From assembly GCA_037178625.1 (NCBI GenBank), contig CM074127.1, forward strand, positions 1,178,001 through 1,242,000: DNA of 64,000 nt, read 5' to 3'. This stretch comes from Skeletonema tropicum (Eukaryota > Bacillariophyta > Thalassiosirophyceae > Thalassiosirales > Thalassiosiraceae). A program made the translations under genes and the position numbers. Shown in pieces: positions 47,074-62,576 of this stretch (its first letter is position 1; each line of letters opens with the position of its first letter). The notes beneath the pieces are model-generated. The model did no database searches. It was not told the DNA's origin and saw only the letters and a list, made by a program, of their open reading frames with translations.

Positions 47074-47663
47074 TCGTAGATGCGAGACCTGTAGTGTGGC
47101 CCAAACAGACAAAACAAAAGTCGGGGATATACTTAACATCAGAGGATAGATTTCAATGCCGTGCTGAAAGTGTCTGCTTCAAAGACAAGTTGTGATTTAC
47201 ACAGTCGTTTTTGTTGTTATTATGACGGGCAGTAGGGGAAGCCATGTTTTGAATAGCAACTAATCTTCATGAAAACTCTATTATCAGATAACAAAAAGAG
47301 GGTTGATCTCTCAAATCGGGCTTACTAAGCCCGCTGTTTGTGCCTAGTAGGAAGAAATTTCATCTTGATTTCTAGGTTCCTCTTCTGAGTTGAAGTAAAA
47401 GTGTATTGAAGTAGCGACGCGTTCGACTGTGCTCCTCTGTGCAGTTAGTTCTATGTGAAAGGTTCTTAACACATCAAAAACGCAGCGCGTCAATCAGTTC
47501 CTCCTCAAATTCTTTCATGACGCCTGCACAAATACTTACGCATTCATTGTCCGATATTAGCAGTTGTCAGATACATAGTATCATTAATAATTAACAGGAT
47601 CAAGAGGGGAACCAACTGAACGCACATCACCCTCCTCTCCACATTATCCATCAATTTAATATT
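47074..47663. other. Intergenic, promoter side of next gene
   Basis: No ORF or repeat of note. Confidence 0.4.
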
Positions 47664-49787
47664 ATGTCCTTTCCGAATAACAGAGGAACTTTTTCTCTAT
47701 CCAATTCAAACCAATCTCCCCGTCAAAAGAGTCCCGAGTTATCTTCCAAGTTCGTCAACAGTAATAGCGTCAACTCCCTTGGTTTTTTACTTCAAGCAGC
47801 CTCCAACAAGCACAACAACGCAATGGGGCCCGTTGATCAACAACCGGGTGCCACTGCGCCTGGCACAAAACCCTCTGACGTGGATCAGCAGGCTATGGAG
47901 CTCCAGCAGGCACTCCAGATGAGCATGGCCTCTCAAAATCAGCAGGCGGCTCATCCCAGTGCTCTGTTCGCCACGAACCGTCCAGCCAACTCGTCAGCTC
48001 CAACGGCTGCTGCCCAGGCTACTGCTCAGATCGTGACGCAGCTTCAGGCCCAGCAATTGTTGGCAGGTGCTACGGGGGGACAAGTCAATCAGCAGGTGTT
48101 CGCACCGCAGTCTTCCATCGCGGGGGCTGCTGCAGCTGCCCAAGCACCCTCCGCCCAGGGGAACAACAACGCCAACGTTATCAATCAACTTGTTGCCTCG
48201 CTCCAAGCCCAACAACAAGCACAGCAACAGGTCCAAGTCCAAGCCGCCATTGCACGCGCATTCGGTCCTGGGGGAGGTGGGGGACTCTCCGCCGCGGGAT
48301 TTAACAACAATCCCATGGTGAATTTGGCTGGCATGGCATCTTCGATTTCTCAACCTTCGGCACGTGATATTTTGTCTCGTATGCAGTTGGTCCAGGCTGT
48401 TCAGCAGGACAACAGTAATAATGCTGCTGCGGCGGCTGCGAGTAATGGGAATGCGAATGATGATTTGGTCAAGTTGCAACAAGCGCAGCAGTCCGGTGAG
48501 TTATTTTATTGGGGCTAGGGGTACTTTCAAGCCTTTTCAACGCACCCTTCTCTCACACATTGTATATTTTACCCATTCATTTCCAGCTACACTTAATGAT
48601 CAGCTTAATGGATTTAAGACCGTCGGCCTCCTTAATCCGCAAGTTGCTGCCTTTTCGAATAATGTCATTCCAGGCCTGAACAACACCGTCGGGGCATCAG
48701 CTCAAGGTGCCGTCATCGTGCCATGCCGTGCTCGTGGTATGCCCGTCGATCACAATTTCAAGACTGCCTACTTTGTCATACCCGATGGAATTGAACATGG
48801 CGATGAACTCGTCTGCTCTTACCCCTCTTGTCGTCAAGCTGGGGTGAAGTTCAGGTATTGTCTCCACTGCAAAGTCCCCGTTGCCAAACGCAATTTCCGC
48901 AATCGTCATCGTCATGGTGTCCCCGGTGGAGATGGGGGAAGTGTGACTGGTGAAGATGACGATAGTGTCAGTAGTGAGGGTACCGTCGAGGAGAATGGCA
49001 AAGCTGCCGCCAATCCAGCCGAATCATCGAAAGACGATGATGATTACAACGGCGTCAAGAAGGAACATCTTTTAATCATTCCTGGCGTGAATACGACTTC
49101 TGAAGAAAAGAAGAGAAAGAAGAAGAAGAAGAGCAAGCGTGTACCCTGTCGTGCTCGAGGGATGCCCATGGCGCACAACTTCAAGACTTCCTACTTCATC
49201 ATACCGGATAATATTCAACACGGTGATGAATTGGAGTGTTCTTTTCCTGCTTGTCGCAGTGCTGGTGCAAAGTTCCGATACTGCTTACATTGCAAGGTTC
49301 CCGTGGCAAAGAGGAATTTCCGCAATAGGCATAAGCATGGCAACATGGGTGACAAGAAGAGAAGTTCCACCCAGTGCTTCGAAGGAGTCCGAAAATGCAC
49401 CATCGTTCCCATCTAAAGAAGGTATATGCCTTCCTGTGAATGACGTTGAGAATGATAACGATGAGAAGGTGAAAACTCCCGAGGTTGAGGCAGAAGGAGA
49501 TCTCAAACCAAGTTCCTTGCCGCAGCAAGATCCTGTTGTTGACGCCCCCAAGAACGAGGAAGAACCAGAGCAATCCGTCTCAGTAAGTACTGGAGAAGAT
49601 GCCAAGCAAAGTTCAAAGCTGGGTTAGTCTTTTGGAGAATAAACCAGACCCCAATGACAAGGAAGCCATGACGGAATGGATGATGAAGGTGATGAATGCT
49701 TCTGGTGGAGGAGCAGCTGCATCTGCTTCTGTCCCGGTTACCGACTCAAATGAACCACCCAAGAAGAAGTTGAAGGATGGTTCCTAG
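47664..49787 (+). CDS. Nuclear-type protein with two CRARGMP Cys/His motifs; frame broken twice
   Basis: Exon 1 (47664-48495) encodes a Gln/Ala/Asn-rich region, and a phase-1 intron 48496-48586 (GTGAGT...TTCCAG) joins it to 48587 onward. Two copies of a ~65-residue motif follow: PCRARGMPVDHNFKTAYFVI...CSYPSC...FRYCLHCKVPVAKRNFRNRH, then a near-identical one from ~49141. Their fixed Cys and His suggest metal binding. Basic KKKKKSKR precedes copy 2. Coding then seems to continue in the +1 frame (SASKESENAPSFPSKEGICL, acidic) and again +1 (SWVSLLENKPDPNDKEAMTE), ending 49787; total ~677 aa. Changes fall within 49345-49416 and 49600-49627. I recall this motif only from diatom proteins of unknown function. 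A transcription-related role is a guess from the composition. Confidence 0.7.
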
Positions 49788-49878
49788 GATTAGACCTCTC
49801 GTTAGCTTAAGAGAATCGTTGTTTGCATGATGTGTATAGTAGTAGTTATTGGAAGTTATAACCATTGAAAGTTTCATA

Positions 49879-51818
49879 CTAATTCTCTTCATCTGTTGTT
49901 GGTAGTTGATGTTCATCCTCATCTGCTTTCACGTCATATTCTAGTGCTATATCCCACCGTGATGATGGAGCCCCGCTTCCAATGTATTTGACAAATTTCA
50001 TTGTGCCAGGATCACGGTAGACCAAGCTAAGAGTGTTGAAGCTTGCCGACACACTCAGCAATTGTGTGTCGTCTTCTTCATCATACTCTGCTTCCGCGCC
50101 TCCGTCATCATCGTCAGCTTCGATGTAGCATTCAAATCCTCCAACATCTCCAGATTCCCAAATTGCGTCATCATCACAGCCGATCAGTTCGTTGGTTTCC
50201 TCGTCAAAAGAGCATTGGTTACCGTCACCTCCACAAAAACACAACGTGGTATCCAAGACAGCATTAGTAGTAAGAATCCCATAATGCGCAACGGTATAAT
50301 CCAAACCTGGGCGAAACCTCCTTATCCTGCCTCTGTACCCCAAAGGAAACCCTAGGCTTGAAAGCCACCCTATCCATCGTCCAAACTCAGCTGATTGAAA
50401 TAGATTCTGCTTCAAATGATCAAGGTACTCGCCTACATCCACAGCATCATCAGAAGATGCTTTCTTCGCTGATAGAGCACTACCACTGCCTTCTTGGTAT
50501 TGCAAAAATCGCTGTTTGTGTGCGGGCCCCACTGCTTTCCATTTCTCGTTTATACCGACATGATAATCCAAAGATGGATTATTTAGACCAACCTTGTCTC
50601 CTTCATCATGTCTTTTAAACGCAACTTTTATCTTTGAACTCCATTCATCATTTAGGAAATGTCGGAGCTTCACACTGGACTCTTCTTCAAACCTCTTGCG
50701 TATTTCGTTCAATGATTCTTCCGATAGGTAGGCTTTGTTGATGTATTCGCCAAGGAACTTACTATCTTCTTTATTGAACGTCGGTTCTAACTCTGTTCCA
50801 TTTTCATTAGTCTCAGCAGCAGCACTTACGGGTTGGAATGCGCCTTCGGTATTTTCTCCCTTACCAGTTGACTTCAATCTTTGCAAAGTTGCATTCTCAA
50901 TCTGCGACGGTGCTTCTTTCGTATGATACCAACCCTGTATTGAAAGTCGAGGACGATCACAGAATACTTCCTGAACCGAATGAAACGAGACACCAGGTTC
51001 TACTACGAAGTATGCCATTGAATTGAATGCTGGTAGCACTGTTTTTACAGGCAACGCTCCAGGAACAAACCGGTCCTCTTCTGCTATAGCCTCATACAAC
51101 TCCAGTCTTCCTCCATCACTGTCTGTCCATTCTGGCTTTGCATCTGTCAAGTAAATAATGTAGGATACCTTTCTTGTTCCAATAACATCATCATGACAGA
51201 GAAGATGACAGCCTCGCGTATGACAGTTCGCTGCACAGTCTACCTCATCTGTTAATGAACCCGCTTCTAATCCTGCAATGTTTTCGATGAAGGCGCGATA
51301 TTGTGGAGAGTAGATGGCATTTTTGAGTTTCATTAGATTTGGCATGTTAAGTGCCAGCTCTGATCCATCCATTACATTTCCCTGTGTTGGTTTTGAATTT
51401 GAGAGTGATGATGTGTCAGTATATCATGATGCCATCAATGATCTCATGATGTGCCAGACAAGAGAAGACATCATGACATTATGTGGATTGCAATCCCATC
51501 ACTTACCAAATCAATACTCTGATATACACGAAATAGATCAGTCTCCTTAAACTTCACTTTACTATTATGTTTCAATTCCGTAAGAATGTTTTCCAAAAAG
51601 CCATCGACACAAAAGTTATCAATTACGGCGTGTGGGTACGGTAATGCCTTTTGGTAGAGAGTGGCGAGTTCTTCTCCCTTTTGTAGAACGCTTGGAGTGA
51701 TTGGATCCAAGATTGATGAAATCGTTGATTCCGTTGGGTCTTTGTCTGCTGACCCGATGCGGGGTCTCTTGTTTGCTGGCGAGGTCATGGCGGTGTTAGT
51801 GAAGGCGAGAGCTACCAT
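49879..51818 (-). CDS. OGFOD1/Tpa1-type prolyl 3-hydroxylase
   Basis: Exons 51818-51507 and 51381-49879 join in phase 0 over a 125-nt intron (GTAAGT...CAACACAG), giving about 604 aa. The N-terminal half is a 2-oxoglutarate/Fe(II) dioxygenase with HLLCHDDVIGTRKVSYIIYL (first His and Asp of the iron triad), VEPGVSFHSVQEV (distal His) and RPRLSIQGWYH (the Arg that binds 2-oxoglutarate). The C-terminal half is a degenerate second dioxygenase-like domain (FGRWIGWLSSLGFPLGYRG, then RFRPGLDYTVAHYG), as in yeast Tpa1 and human OGFOD1. These enzymes hydroxylate a proline of small ribosomal protein uS12 and affect translation accuracy and termination. Fully open, unlike several neighbours. Confidence 0.9.
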
Positions 51819-52859
51819 ATTATCATTTCATCTTCTCCCTTTTTGATGGCGGCTGGCTACTGTAGGAATTAGTAATAAAATTACCGCTGCACACCTCCCC
51901 CAAGACAAGGGAAAGCCCTAAGATGCAGTGCATAACAAAGAACCTAAGCTCCTCTTCGGATAAGTAACGTTTGAAGTCAACCTCATTCAAGATCCAAGAT
52001 CTCGAGAATTTAATGTTACGGTCCTCCGTTGAACTCAAGCTGCTTGAAGCTGAGTTTGACCAGAGGCAGAGGTGATCCTACGTTGACCCAAGCTACAAGC
52101 TCAAGTTCTTTAGCTTGAGCTTCTAAGCTCGAGTTCAAACGATTTCGATCAGCAGCTCGCCCACCAGGAGTAGAGTGATTCATAAGTAGATGATGAGAAC
52201 GTTCGAAGCGGTTCTAAGCTAATTGACTTGTTCTTGCTATACATATAAAAAAATGATTAGTTTAGCATGGTATTCAGGAACTATTTCTCGGGCAAGCTAG
52301 ATCTGAACTTGCCCATTTTAGGTAATAAGAGGAGGGACCACCTCGTAGTTCAGTAGCAAGGTTGTCACTCCTCCAAGTGCTTGTTGAAATGGGAACACAC
52401 AGGCACAGGTGCTTTAACTTGCTAGTTGCAAGCGAATGCAAACCTGAAGGGCAAAAAATCAGGTTTTATTCCTTTCAGATTTTCACTACTTATGGCGCCT
52501 ATCATTATGAAGTTTATGCTTCAACATTCACTATGTGGATCTACTCTAGAAACTACTAAGATGAAAAACTTTAGGTTGTCACCGCAAACTGTGACTAGTC
52601 GAAGTACTACTGATTTACATCCATTACAATATTTGAAGTAGATGAAAGAGAACTGTGAATCAAAGTTTGAAGAAAGGCAAGGGATTGGCCCATCAGCCAG
52701 CCATGTCTGTTGACGCGAACGCCCTCTTGCATAATAAAATGATGAGAGGAGCACGAAGATGCTATCCGGCCTTCTATCATTAACACTATCACCTTCATTC
52801 GGAGGATCAGCGAATTGTTTAGCAGTGGCTAATGACTCAAACTCAAACTCAAAGAAACA
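51819..52859. other. Intergenic; motif copy and small hairpins
   Basis: Promoter side of the prolyl hydroxylase. Includes the recurrent GTAGGAATTAGTA motif (51862-51874) and, near 52095-52120, aagctcaag/cttgagctt hairpin repeats. No gene recognised. Confidence 0.45.
51862..51874 (+). promoter_or_regulatory. Recurrent motif GTAGGAATTAGTA, copy 2
   Basis: 44 bp upstream of the minus-strand prolyl hydroxylase start, in antisense orientation to it. Homology to copy 3 extends through taaaatt.ccgc. Confidence 0.3.
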
Positions 52860-53403
52860 ATGGCAGGTGAACTCGGAGCCCGAATGGATGTCCTGCTCAA
52901 TATTGCTCCAAACATAGCTGGATTTGTTGCATTCGTCCTTACTAACACCCCAGACACGGAATCATCATTGTTTGCCCGTATATCCTATGGCCTACTATTC
53001 AGTGCATTTTGTGCATATTGTATGGTTGCTTGGATACTCGTCTTGTTCAAGATGAGAAGAGACCTATCCTTATGGACTATTGTTATTTTGTATTTGGAAT
53101 AATGAACAGCGTTTTGAGTGCATGATGCTCTTTCTTTCGTGGTTGGGTAACATGTTCTTCTATTTGGGAATGCTTTTTCAGCTCTGGGACATTCATGCGA
53201 TGACTTACTGGGCGAGATGGCTTATAACAGGCATTACCGGACTTTTCGTTTTGTCGGTAATGATTGCTCACTTGTTGATGATGAAGACATGTTTCGACGG
53301 AGGAGGCAGTCGAGGTGCCGCTGCGGGGAGGAAGCTTGAGACATCTAAACCACATCAAGCCTGCGATTTAATTGAAGTTGAAGAAAAAGTTGAGGAGGCC
53401 TAA
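52860..53403 (+). CDS. Small multi-pass membrane protein, frame broken once
   Basis: Frame 52860-53102 encodes a short N-terminus and two or three hydrophobic helices (IAGFVAFVLTNTP, YGLLFSAFCAYCMVAWILVL). Frame 53056-53403 continues with WNNEQRFECMMLFLSWLGNM, further helices (WLITGITGLFVLSVMIAHLL) and an acidic tail. A +1 shift between about 53085 and 53100, for example one T too many in the tttt run, joins them into ~180 aa with four or five membrane helices. No family recognised. Could be a live gene with a sequence error, or a recent pseudogene. Confidence 0.55.
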
Positions 53404-53412
53404 AACTCAATC

Positions 53413-53858
53413 ATGGCCGCTGCGCCAGACTTGGTATACAAGTACAAGCAGAGGGAGTGGAATTCCAGAAGTAAGTCAAGCAAAATGATGGAAACCATAC
53501 GCAATCACAGAATAATGTAAGGAATGAGATAACATGTAATATATGTCTTATTGCACTTACTAAAATAATGGCAAGGACTGCATCTGCAGGTTGCGTTGCC
53601 TGCGGATAGCTAGAACTTAGCTCGAATGTAGGTTTGTCTACTCCAAGGTCCATGCCCAAACAATATTATTCAACGATACCGAAGACGCCAGCCTGTACTC
53701 TTGATCGAAGAAGGAAGATCGAGAGTATGCTCGAATACGATGCGAGATACCGGCTACCGGCTTCGACTGAGGAGGGAAAGGGGGATTTCTTCCTTTTCTC
53801 TCCCGGACAATACTTTGTAGGAATTAGTACTAAAATTGCCGCCCTCCACCAAAAGTGA
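53413..53858 (+). CDS. Possible small two-exon gene, unknown
   Basis: ATG 53413 opens MAAAPDLVYKYKQREWNSR, which runs into a GTAAGT donor at 53471. An acceptor at 53631 (GAATGTAG) joins in phase 1 to an ORF with RRRKIESMLEYDARYRLPAS, ending 53858; 94 aa. Good splice sites and matching phase support it. Against it: it starts only 9 nt after the previous stop, and its last residues run through the recurrent intergenic motif at 53817. No family recognised. Confidence 0.35.
53817..53831 (+). promoter_or_regulatory. Recurrent motif GTAGGAATTAGTACT, copy 3
   Basis: 104 bp upstream of the O-fucosyltransferase-like gene start. Confidence 0.3.
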
Positions 53859-53934
53859 AGAGCGAAGATCTTGAAAGATTATGAGCCATGAATGATCATC
53901 ATAAGATATAAGCATCAAAACGTAGACAGCCGCT

Positions 53935-56900
53935 ATGACTCCTAATAGCACCATGCCCGCTCGACAACTACAGAGCAGTCGGCAGTCGCCGCTTCTTCGT
54001 TACCTGACAGCACTGCTGAAAGTTATCGCCTGTCTCCTACTAGCAACGACGATCTATTTATTTCACCTGCATCACAAAATTCAAACAGCCTCATTAGACA
54101 CAGAAGCCCACAACAGCCCTGGCGTATCGGCATCACGGCATAAATTAGAGCTCGCTCAATTCATGATACAAAAGAGTAACTTTCAAAAAGAAAAGGCGAG
54201 GATGGAAGCAGCAGAAGAACATGGTTGGAAGGGTAACATCGAGGGCAATTTTGTCAGGCCAGAAATCGTCTCAATCGAGAGGAACAAAGAAGAAGAAGAA
54301 GTTGACAAACCCGTACCTTGAAAGCATGAAAAGCTGGTCGAAGCTACAACAAACATTGCTACAAAACAAAATGCTACCCACTCCCATCCCGCGAAGACAC
54401 ACCTCACGTGGCTTCTCAGGATTGCCCCCCGATCAAACTCCCGCACTCGAGGGGGCACTTCGTGGTACAATCCAATGTCCAAACACAGATCCTCAAATCA
54501 ATGAATTACTCTCATCCATGTTGGTATCTTGGAATGAACCACGGGGGACACGCGATGATTTGGCACAGTATTGTTATACCGATAAGGATGGAATTCAGCA
54601 ACAACATCCGTTTGTTCCTCAACCTCTTGATAAGTTTGATCCACAACATCCCGAGGATGTGCTAACGAAGCGACGACGATACCTAACCTTTGAGCCGGAT
54701 ACCGGTGGGTGGAACAATTTGCGAATATCCTTTGAGAATATACTCACCCTTGCCGCCTTGTCGGGAAGGACACTCGTCCTCCCACCGGAACAATCGATAT
54801 ACTTGCTAGATCCAAAACGTGGAGATAAGCGTGGTGGAAAACGTCAATACACAGATTACTTCAACATGACGGAAAACTCGGAATTTCTAAGAAGAGTCCC
54901 AATCATCTCAGCGGAGGAATTCTTGCGTTTGGAAGGAGGTGATGATGGGTTTGTCCCATTGAAAGGATACAATGCTTTGCATTTGCTTGACGTGGCAAAG
55001 GCTTGCGAAGAGCGAAAAAAGTCAGAGGTATTTTGTGAGGACCTGTATGACCATTATCTGGCACATGGGCAATTAGGACCAATAATAGCAGAGCCGGTAG
55101 AAAAAACAAATTGCTTTGTGTTTGATAAAGATGTATTTTTGTACGGGAACGAGTACATATCGAAACTATCAGACGAGGTACAATCTCGCGTCAAGATGTT
55201 TTGTGGCCTACGTATTCCTGTTTACTACAATCAAACGATGCACTGATGCGCCCTGTATGGCATTTTGAGACGATGGACTTGGGAACAAGATTGTTGTCAC
55301 ATTTTTACGCGCTGTTGTACTTTACGGATCCAATTAATTGGTAACTTTTACAAACGCTTTGCACGAGACTACTTTCGATACCACGATGAAGTGTACTGTG
55401 CAGCCGGAAAGATGATCCTTGCAATGCAATATGAGAATGATGTCCTTACAAATAAAACAGACAATCCTGGAGCTGATCATTGATAGAGAGTTGGTAGGTG
55501 GATATTCATCGCTGCATGTGAGGAGAGGAGATCTACAGTTTCCAGAAGTGAAATTTGATTCTGCTACATGGTATGAAAATACCAAAGAGCTTTGGAAACC
55601 CAATGAAATACTGTATATCGCCACTGATGAAAGAAATGCCACTTTCTTTGATGATTTTCGAAGGCGACATTCAGGTCCTCTGCGTTTCTTTGACGATTTC
55701 AAAGAGTTGGCTGATCTTAGCAGCATAGATGCAACTCTTTATGGGATGATAGAAACCATTGTTTGCAGTCGAGGGTCCATTTTTGCAGGAACTTGGTTCT
55801 CTACATTCTCAGGTTATATTGTGCGCCTGCGTGGATACTATGGTATGAGCAAGTACTTCACATACTACAGCTGGCTTGATAGGAAATTCTACATGCATCA
55901 ATGGATGAATGTTGGATCAGGATCGTTGTTTGCTCGTGAATATCCTGTTGCATGGACGGGTATTGATGGCGATTTGTTTGTAAACAATGATAGTGAAGCT
56001 AGTAAGAGGAATTAAATGGGATAAAGTATTTCCAAGAGATGAAATGGAAGAAGTAAAGGCAGTTGCTGAGGCAAAAATGTACAAGCTGAATAGAGGACTT
56101 GCAGGAAGGCCGATGAGTGAGACACCAGCTCTTTTAGGTGCATTCAAAGGTCACGTAACCTGTGATGTGAATGTTGACGACTCAGTAGTGTATTGGAACG
56201 AACCTCAGGGTCATCGCGATACTGCCTTCAAGACTTCTTTCAGCGTGGACAGTGGGAAACCCAAATACCTTGCTTTTTCTCCTGACGGAGGAGGATTCAA
56301 CAACATACGGATGTCTTTCGAGATAATACTGATCATTGCTGCTGCACTCGATCGAACACTCGTATTGCCGCCTGAGCAGCCAATGTATTTGCTACGGCGT
56401 GATACTGCGAAGAAGCATAGAGGCTTGGATGCATTCTTCGACATGGAAAGTCCTTCTTTTCAAAAGCGGGTGAAAGTCATTTCAATGGAAGAATTTGTTT
56501 TGAGGGAAGGCTCAGGTCAACTTCAGAGTCAATTCCCAGCGGATAAAGAAGGAGTTTGATCATTTGGTTAAAGCAGCAAAAGAATGCAATAAAGGGTCCG
56601 GCTCAGATACCTTGAAATCCTGTGACATTGTTCATGCGTACCTAAGTAAGCATGGAACGACACCAGAAATAACTGCATCCCATCATCAGTGTTTGATTTT
56701 TGACAAGGAAATGTTTGACACAGGTAAACCAGACGATGAAAAGGGTGCATCAGAGTTTTGCAGTAGCGGGAATCGTAAAATGGTGTACGTGACAAAAGAC
56801 TTCGATGATCCCCAACTTCTCTACATTCAAGCTGGTAAACCTCCCACGAGAATGCTTGGTCACTATTACGGATATATCTATTTCAGCGATGTCGCTGAAG

Positions 56901-57499
56901 GTAACTACTACAAACGTTTGGTGCGTGACTTGCTGCATTACCGTCCAGAAATAAATTGTGCTGCAGGCAAGATCATCAAGGCACTCAATGGCGCTGGCGG
57001 CTACTCTTCTATGCATATTCGAAGGGGTGATTTCCAGTATAAGAAGATGAGGGTCTCTGCAGAAGAGTGGGTGCATAATGTCCATGCTGCGTTTGAGAAG
57101 AATGAAACACTGTACATCGCCACAGATGAAAAGGACAAGACGTTTTTTGACCCGTTTCGTCGGGCTGGATACAAATTGTGGTTTCTAGAGGACTTCAAGG
57201 AGCTTGCTGGACTTCAAGATATGGATCCCAACCATATGGGAATGGTGGAAACCGTAGTAGCAAGCCGTGGCAGGGCATTTAGCGGGACTTTTCGTTCGAC
57301 ATTCAGTGGATACATAAATCGTCTTCGAGGTTATCACGGGCTGTCAGCAACAACCAGTTTCTATGGTAGGACTGCGGATTACTTCAAGCACCATGAATGG
57401 TCAAATGTGAATTTAGATACATACGCCAAAGAGTGGCCTGACGCCTGGAATGGCATAGACGCTGATGTTGCACCATCAAAGATTAAAGGTACCTTTTAA
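53935..57499 (+). CDS. Two-domain O-fucosyltransferase-like type II membrane protein, frame broken repeatedly
   Basis: A type II anchor (VIACLLLATTIYLFHL, residues ~30-45) and a stem are followed by two copies of a diatom GT domain of the GDP-fucose protein O-fucosyltransferase group. Domain 1: YLTFEPDTGGWNNLRISFEN, TLVLPPEQSIYLL, GGYSSLHVRRGDL, ILYIATDE. Domain 2: YLAFSPDGGGFNNIRMSFE, TLVLPPEQPMYLL, GGYSSMHIRRGDF, TLYIATDE. H-RRGD is the conserved donor-binding motif. Domain 2 has no anchor of its own, which argues for one fused ~1,190-aa Golgi protein. The frame changes by +1 near 54315, 55318, 55440-55483, 56010 and 56550, and by -1 or +2 near 55244. Aligning domains 1 and 2 places one change exactly at ggtaac (PIN-GNFYKR against VAE-GNYYKR). 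Either a gene with base errors or a pseudogene. Confidence 0.7.
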
Positions 57500-57650
57500 T
57501 ACCTGGAGTTCGGCTGGGTTGGTCCGACGGAACATCAGGATGAGATTTCCATATACAACAGGCGCATCATTTAGAATGATTCGACTGTAAACGAGATTAT
57601 AACTCTGATTACTGAGACTCATCTTTTATCTACTTATGACGATGCCATTA

Positions 57651-61185
<3,535 letters not shown>

Positions 61186-61712
61186 TTTGGCTGTTTATAT
61201 TTGATAGATAAGGCCTGACTTATCGTAGGCTATCGCTGATGGTTCAAAATTTGTTTTTTAAAAGCCGGGTTGGCAAGAGAGGAGACCACAATGAAGAGAC
61301 CCTTTTAAATAAATTGCTTATGGTTCTCTCCGGCTGTCCAAAGGAAGACTATATACTGTTCGCAGTGATGGTGCTGGCCTAAGTACTATCCAGGTTGTAT
61401 ACTGAGCCGCTTTCCACGCCACTTGAGCTTTCGCTCTCAAAAATCCCATCGCCCGTGGCATTTTCATTTTTGAAAAACGGCTCATTTTTCCATCTACGTG
61501 GGAATTAGTACCATATTCATTTGCCCCCTTTTTTTGGAGGTCTTTCGGTCCCCGTGGTCTTTCTCCAAAAGTCTCAAATCTGCCCGGCCGCGACCATCCA
61601 TCGGCCGCATTCAGCATTCAACGCCCTCCAAACAAAGACAAAGACCCGGCCGACTTCTCATGTAGATGCACTAGAGCACAAAACATCATCATCTATTGAA
61701 AAAACAAACACC
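61186..61712. promoter_or_regulatory. Divergent intergenic region, kinesin and V-ATPase e genes
   Basis: 527 bp between divergent starts. Contains copy 4 of the recurrent motif at 61498. A 99-codon minus ORF at 61318-61617 is not supported. Confidence 0.4.
61498..61512 (+). promoter_or_regulatory. Recurrent motif GTGGGAATTAGTACC, copy 4
   Basis: 201 bp upstream of the V-ATPase e start. One mismatch to the other copies in the core. Confidence 0.25.
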
Positions 61713-61940
61713 ATGTCAATACCAGCCCCCGTCGCCACCGGAACATTCCTCTACCTAATCCTCGGGTGCGCCCTCCTCGGCCTCGTCTTCGCCTCCCGAC
61801 TAACAGGACGCCTTTCCAAGGACAATGCTGAAATTGCCAACGTTGTCGTTATCATTTCGACCGTCGCCACCTGGTTGTTTTGGTTGTGTGCTTGGATGCA
61901 TCAATGGCATCCTTTGATTAAGCCCATTTATGAGGAATAA
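61713..61940 (+). CDS. VMA9: V-type H+-ATPase subunit e
   Basis: 75 aa from ATG 61713; the longer in-frame reading upstream has no leader features. Two transmembrane helices (TGTFLYLILGCALLGLVFAS and NVVVIISTVATWLFWLCAW) and the family ending WMHQWHPLIKPIYEE, where the HQ/AQ-x-x-PLI-P pattern is typical of subunit e from yeast to plants. It is a small Vo-sector subunit needed for proton-pump assembly in endomembranes. Uninterrupted, although its neighbours show frame breaks. Confidence 0.8.
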   Translation: MSIPAPVATGTFLYLILGCALLGLVFASRLTGRLSKDNAEIANVVVIISTVATWLFWLCAWMHQWHPLIKPIYEE

Positions 61941-62576
61941 ATTATGGGGTACAAATTGATGGGAGGGTTGTGGAGGCAGGGATTTTTAAGTGTGGCGGTG
62001 TGGTTGAGATGGGAGACAGATTATATACTTCTTATATAATATGCTGCTTCTCCACAATGATAGAGGGGAGGAAATAATGGAATAATTGGAGAGTTGAATG
62101 CAAGAAATACTTCTTGTAGAAAAATTAGAATGTGATGGGAGTGTGTGTATTTTATTCAAGAGGAATTATAGCAATGCTTGGGGGGAGGAGTATTGCCTGT
62201 TACCAATCTCTCCGTCATTGGATATCATTTTTTATTGGAAGGGGGTATGTAGAAAGGCACAATAAATAATTATAAGTGTCATTGATTAGGTAGCAATCCA
62301 TCCTCCTCTTGGTAGGAGATGTTTGCGTGTGTCATTGGTGACAGAGCCATATGTTGATGTACATGTCCTTATTATTTGATTTTGATTTTACAGGAATATT
62401 CAAGAGTCATGAGTATCTTAATCGAATCATGTAATCTCACAGGCTCGACTGTTAGACTGTGATAGAAGAGTTGATGATATTCTTTTTTAAGGCCTTTAGT
62501 GCTAACTTGAGCGCCGAAGATTAAATACGATAAGGCGATTTAGAAGGCCGTCTTCAAGAGAAGGACTTCTCCTCAG
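61941..62576. other. Intergenic, no gene seen
   Basis: A-T and G-A rich; no ORF or repeat of note. Confidence 0.45.

Noticed and set aside
52330..52380. Possible tRNA-like segment (cgtagttcagtagcaaggtt)
   Set aside because: No acceptor-stem pairing or GTTCRA T-loop could be found.
53935..57499. Explaining the frame changes by tiny GT-AG introns of 13-16 nt
   Set aside because: Candidates can be found at some junctions (for example 49583-49598), but at conserved junctions such as kinesin GKN-SRT they would delete conserved residues.
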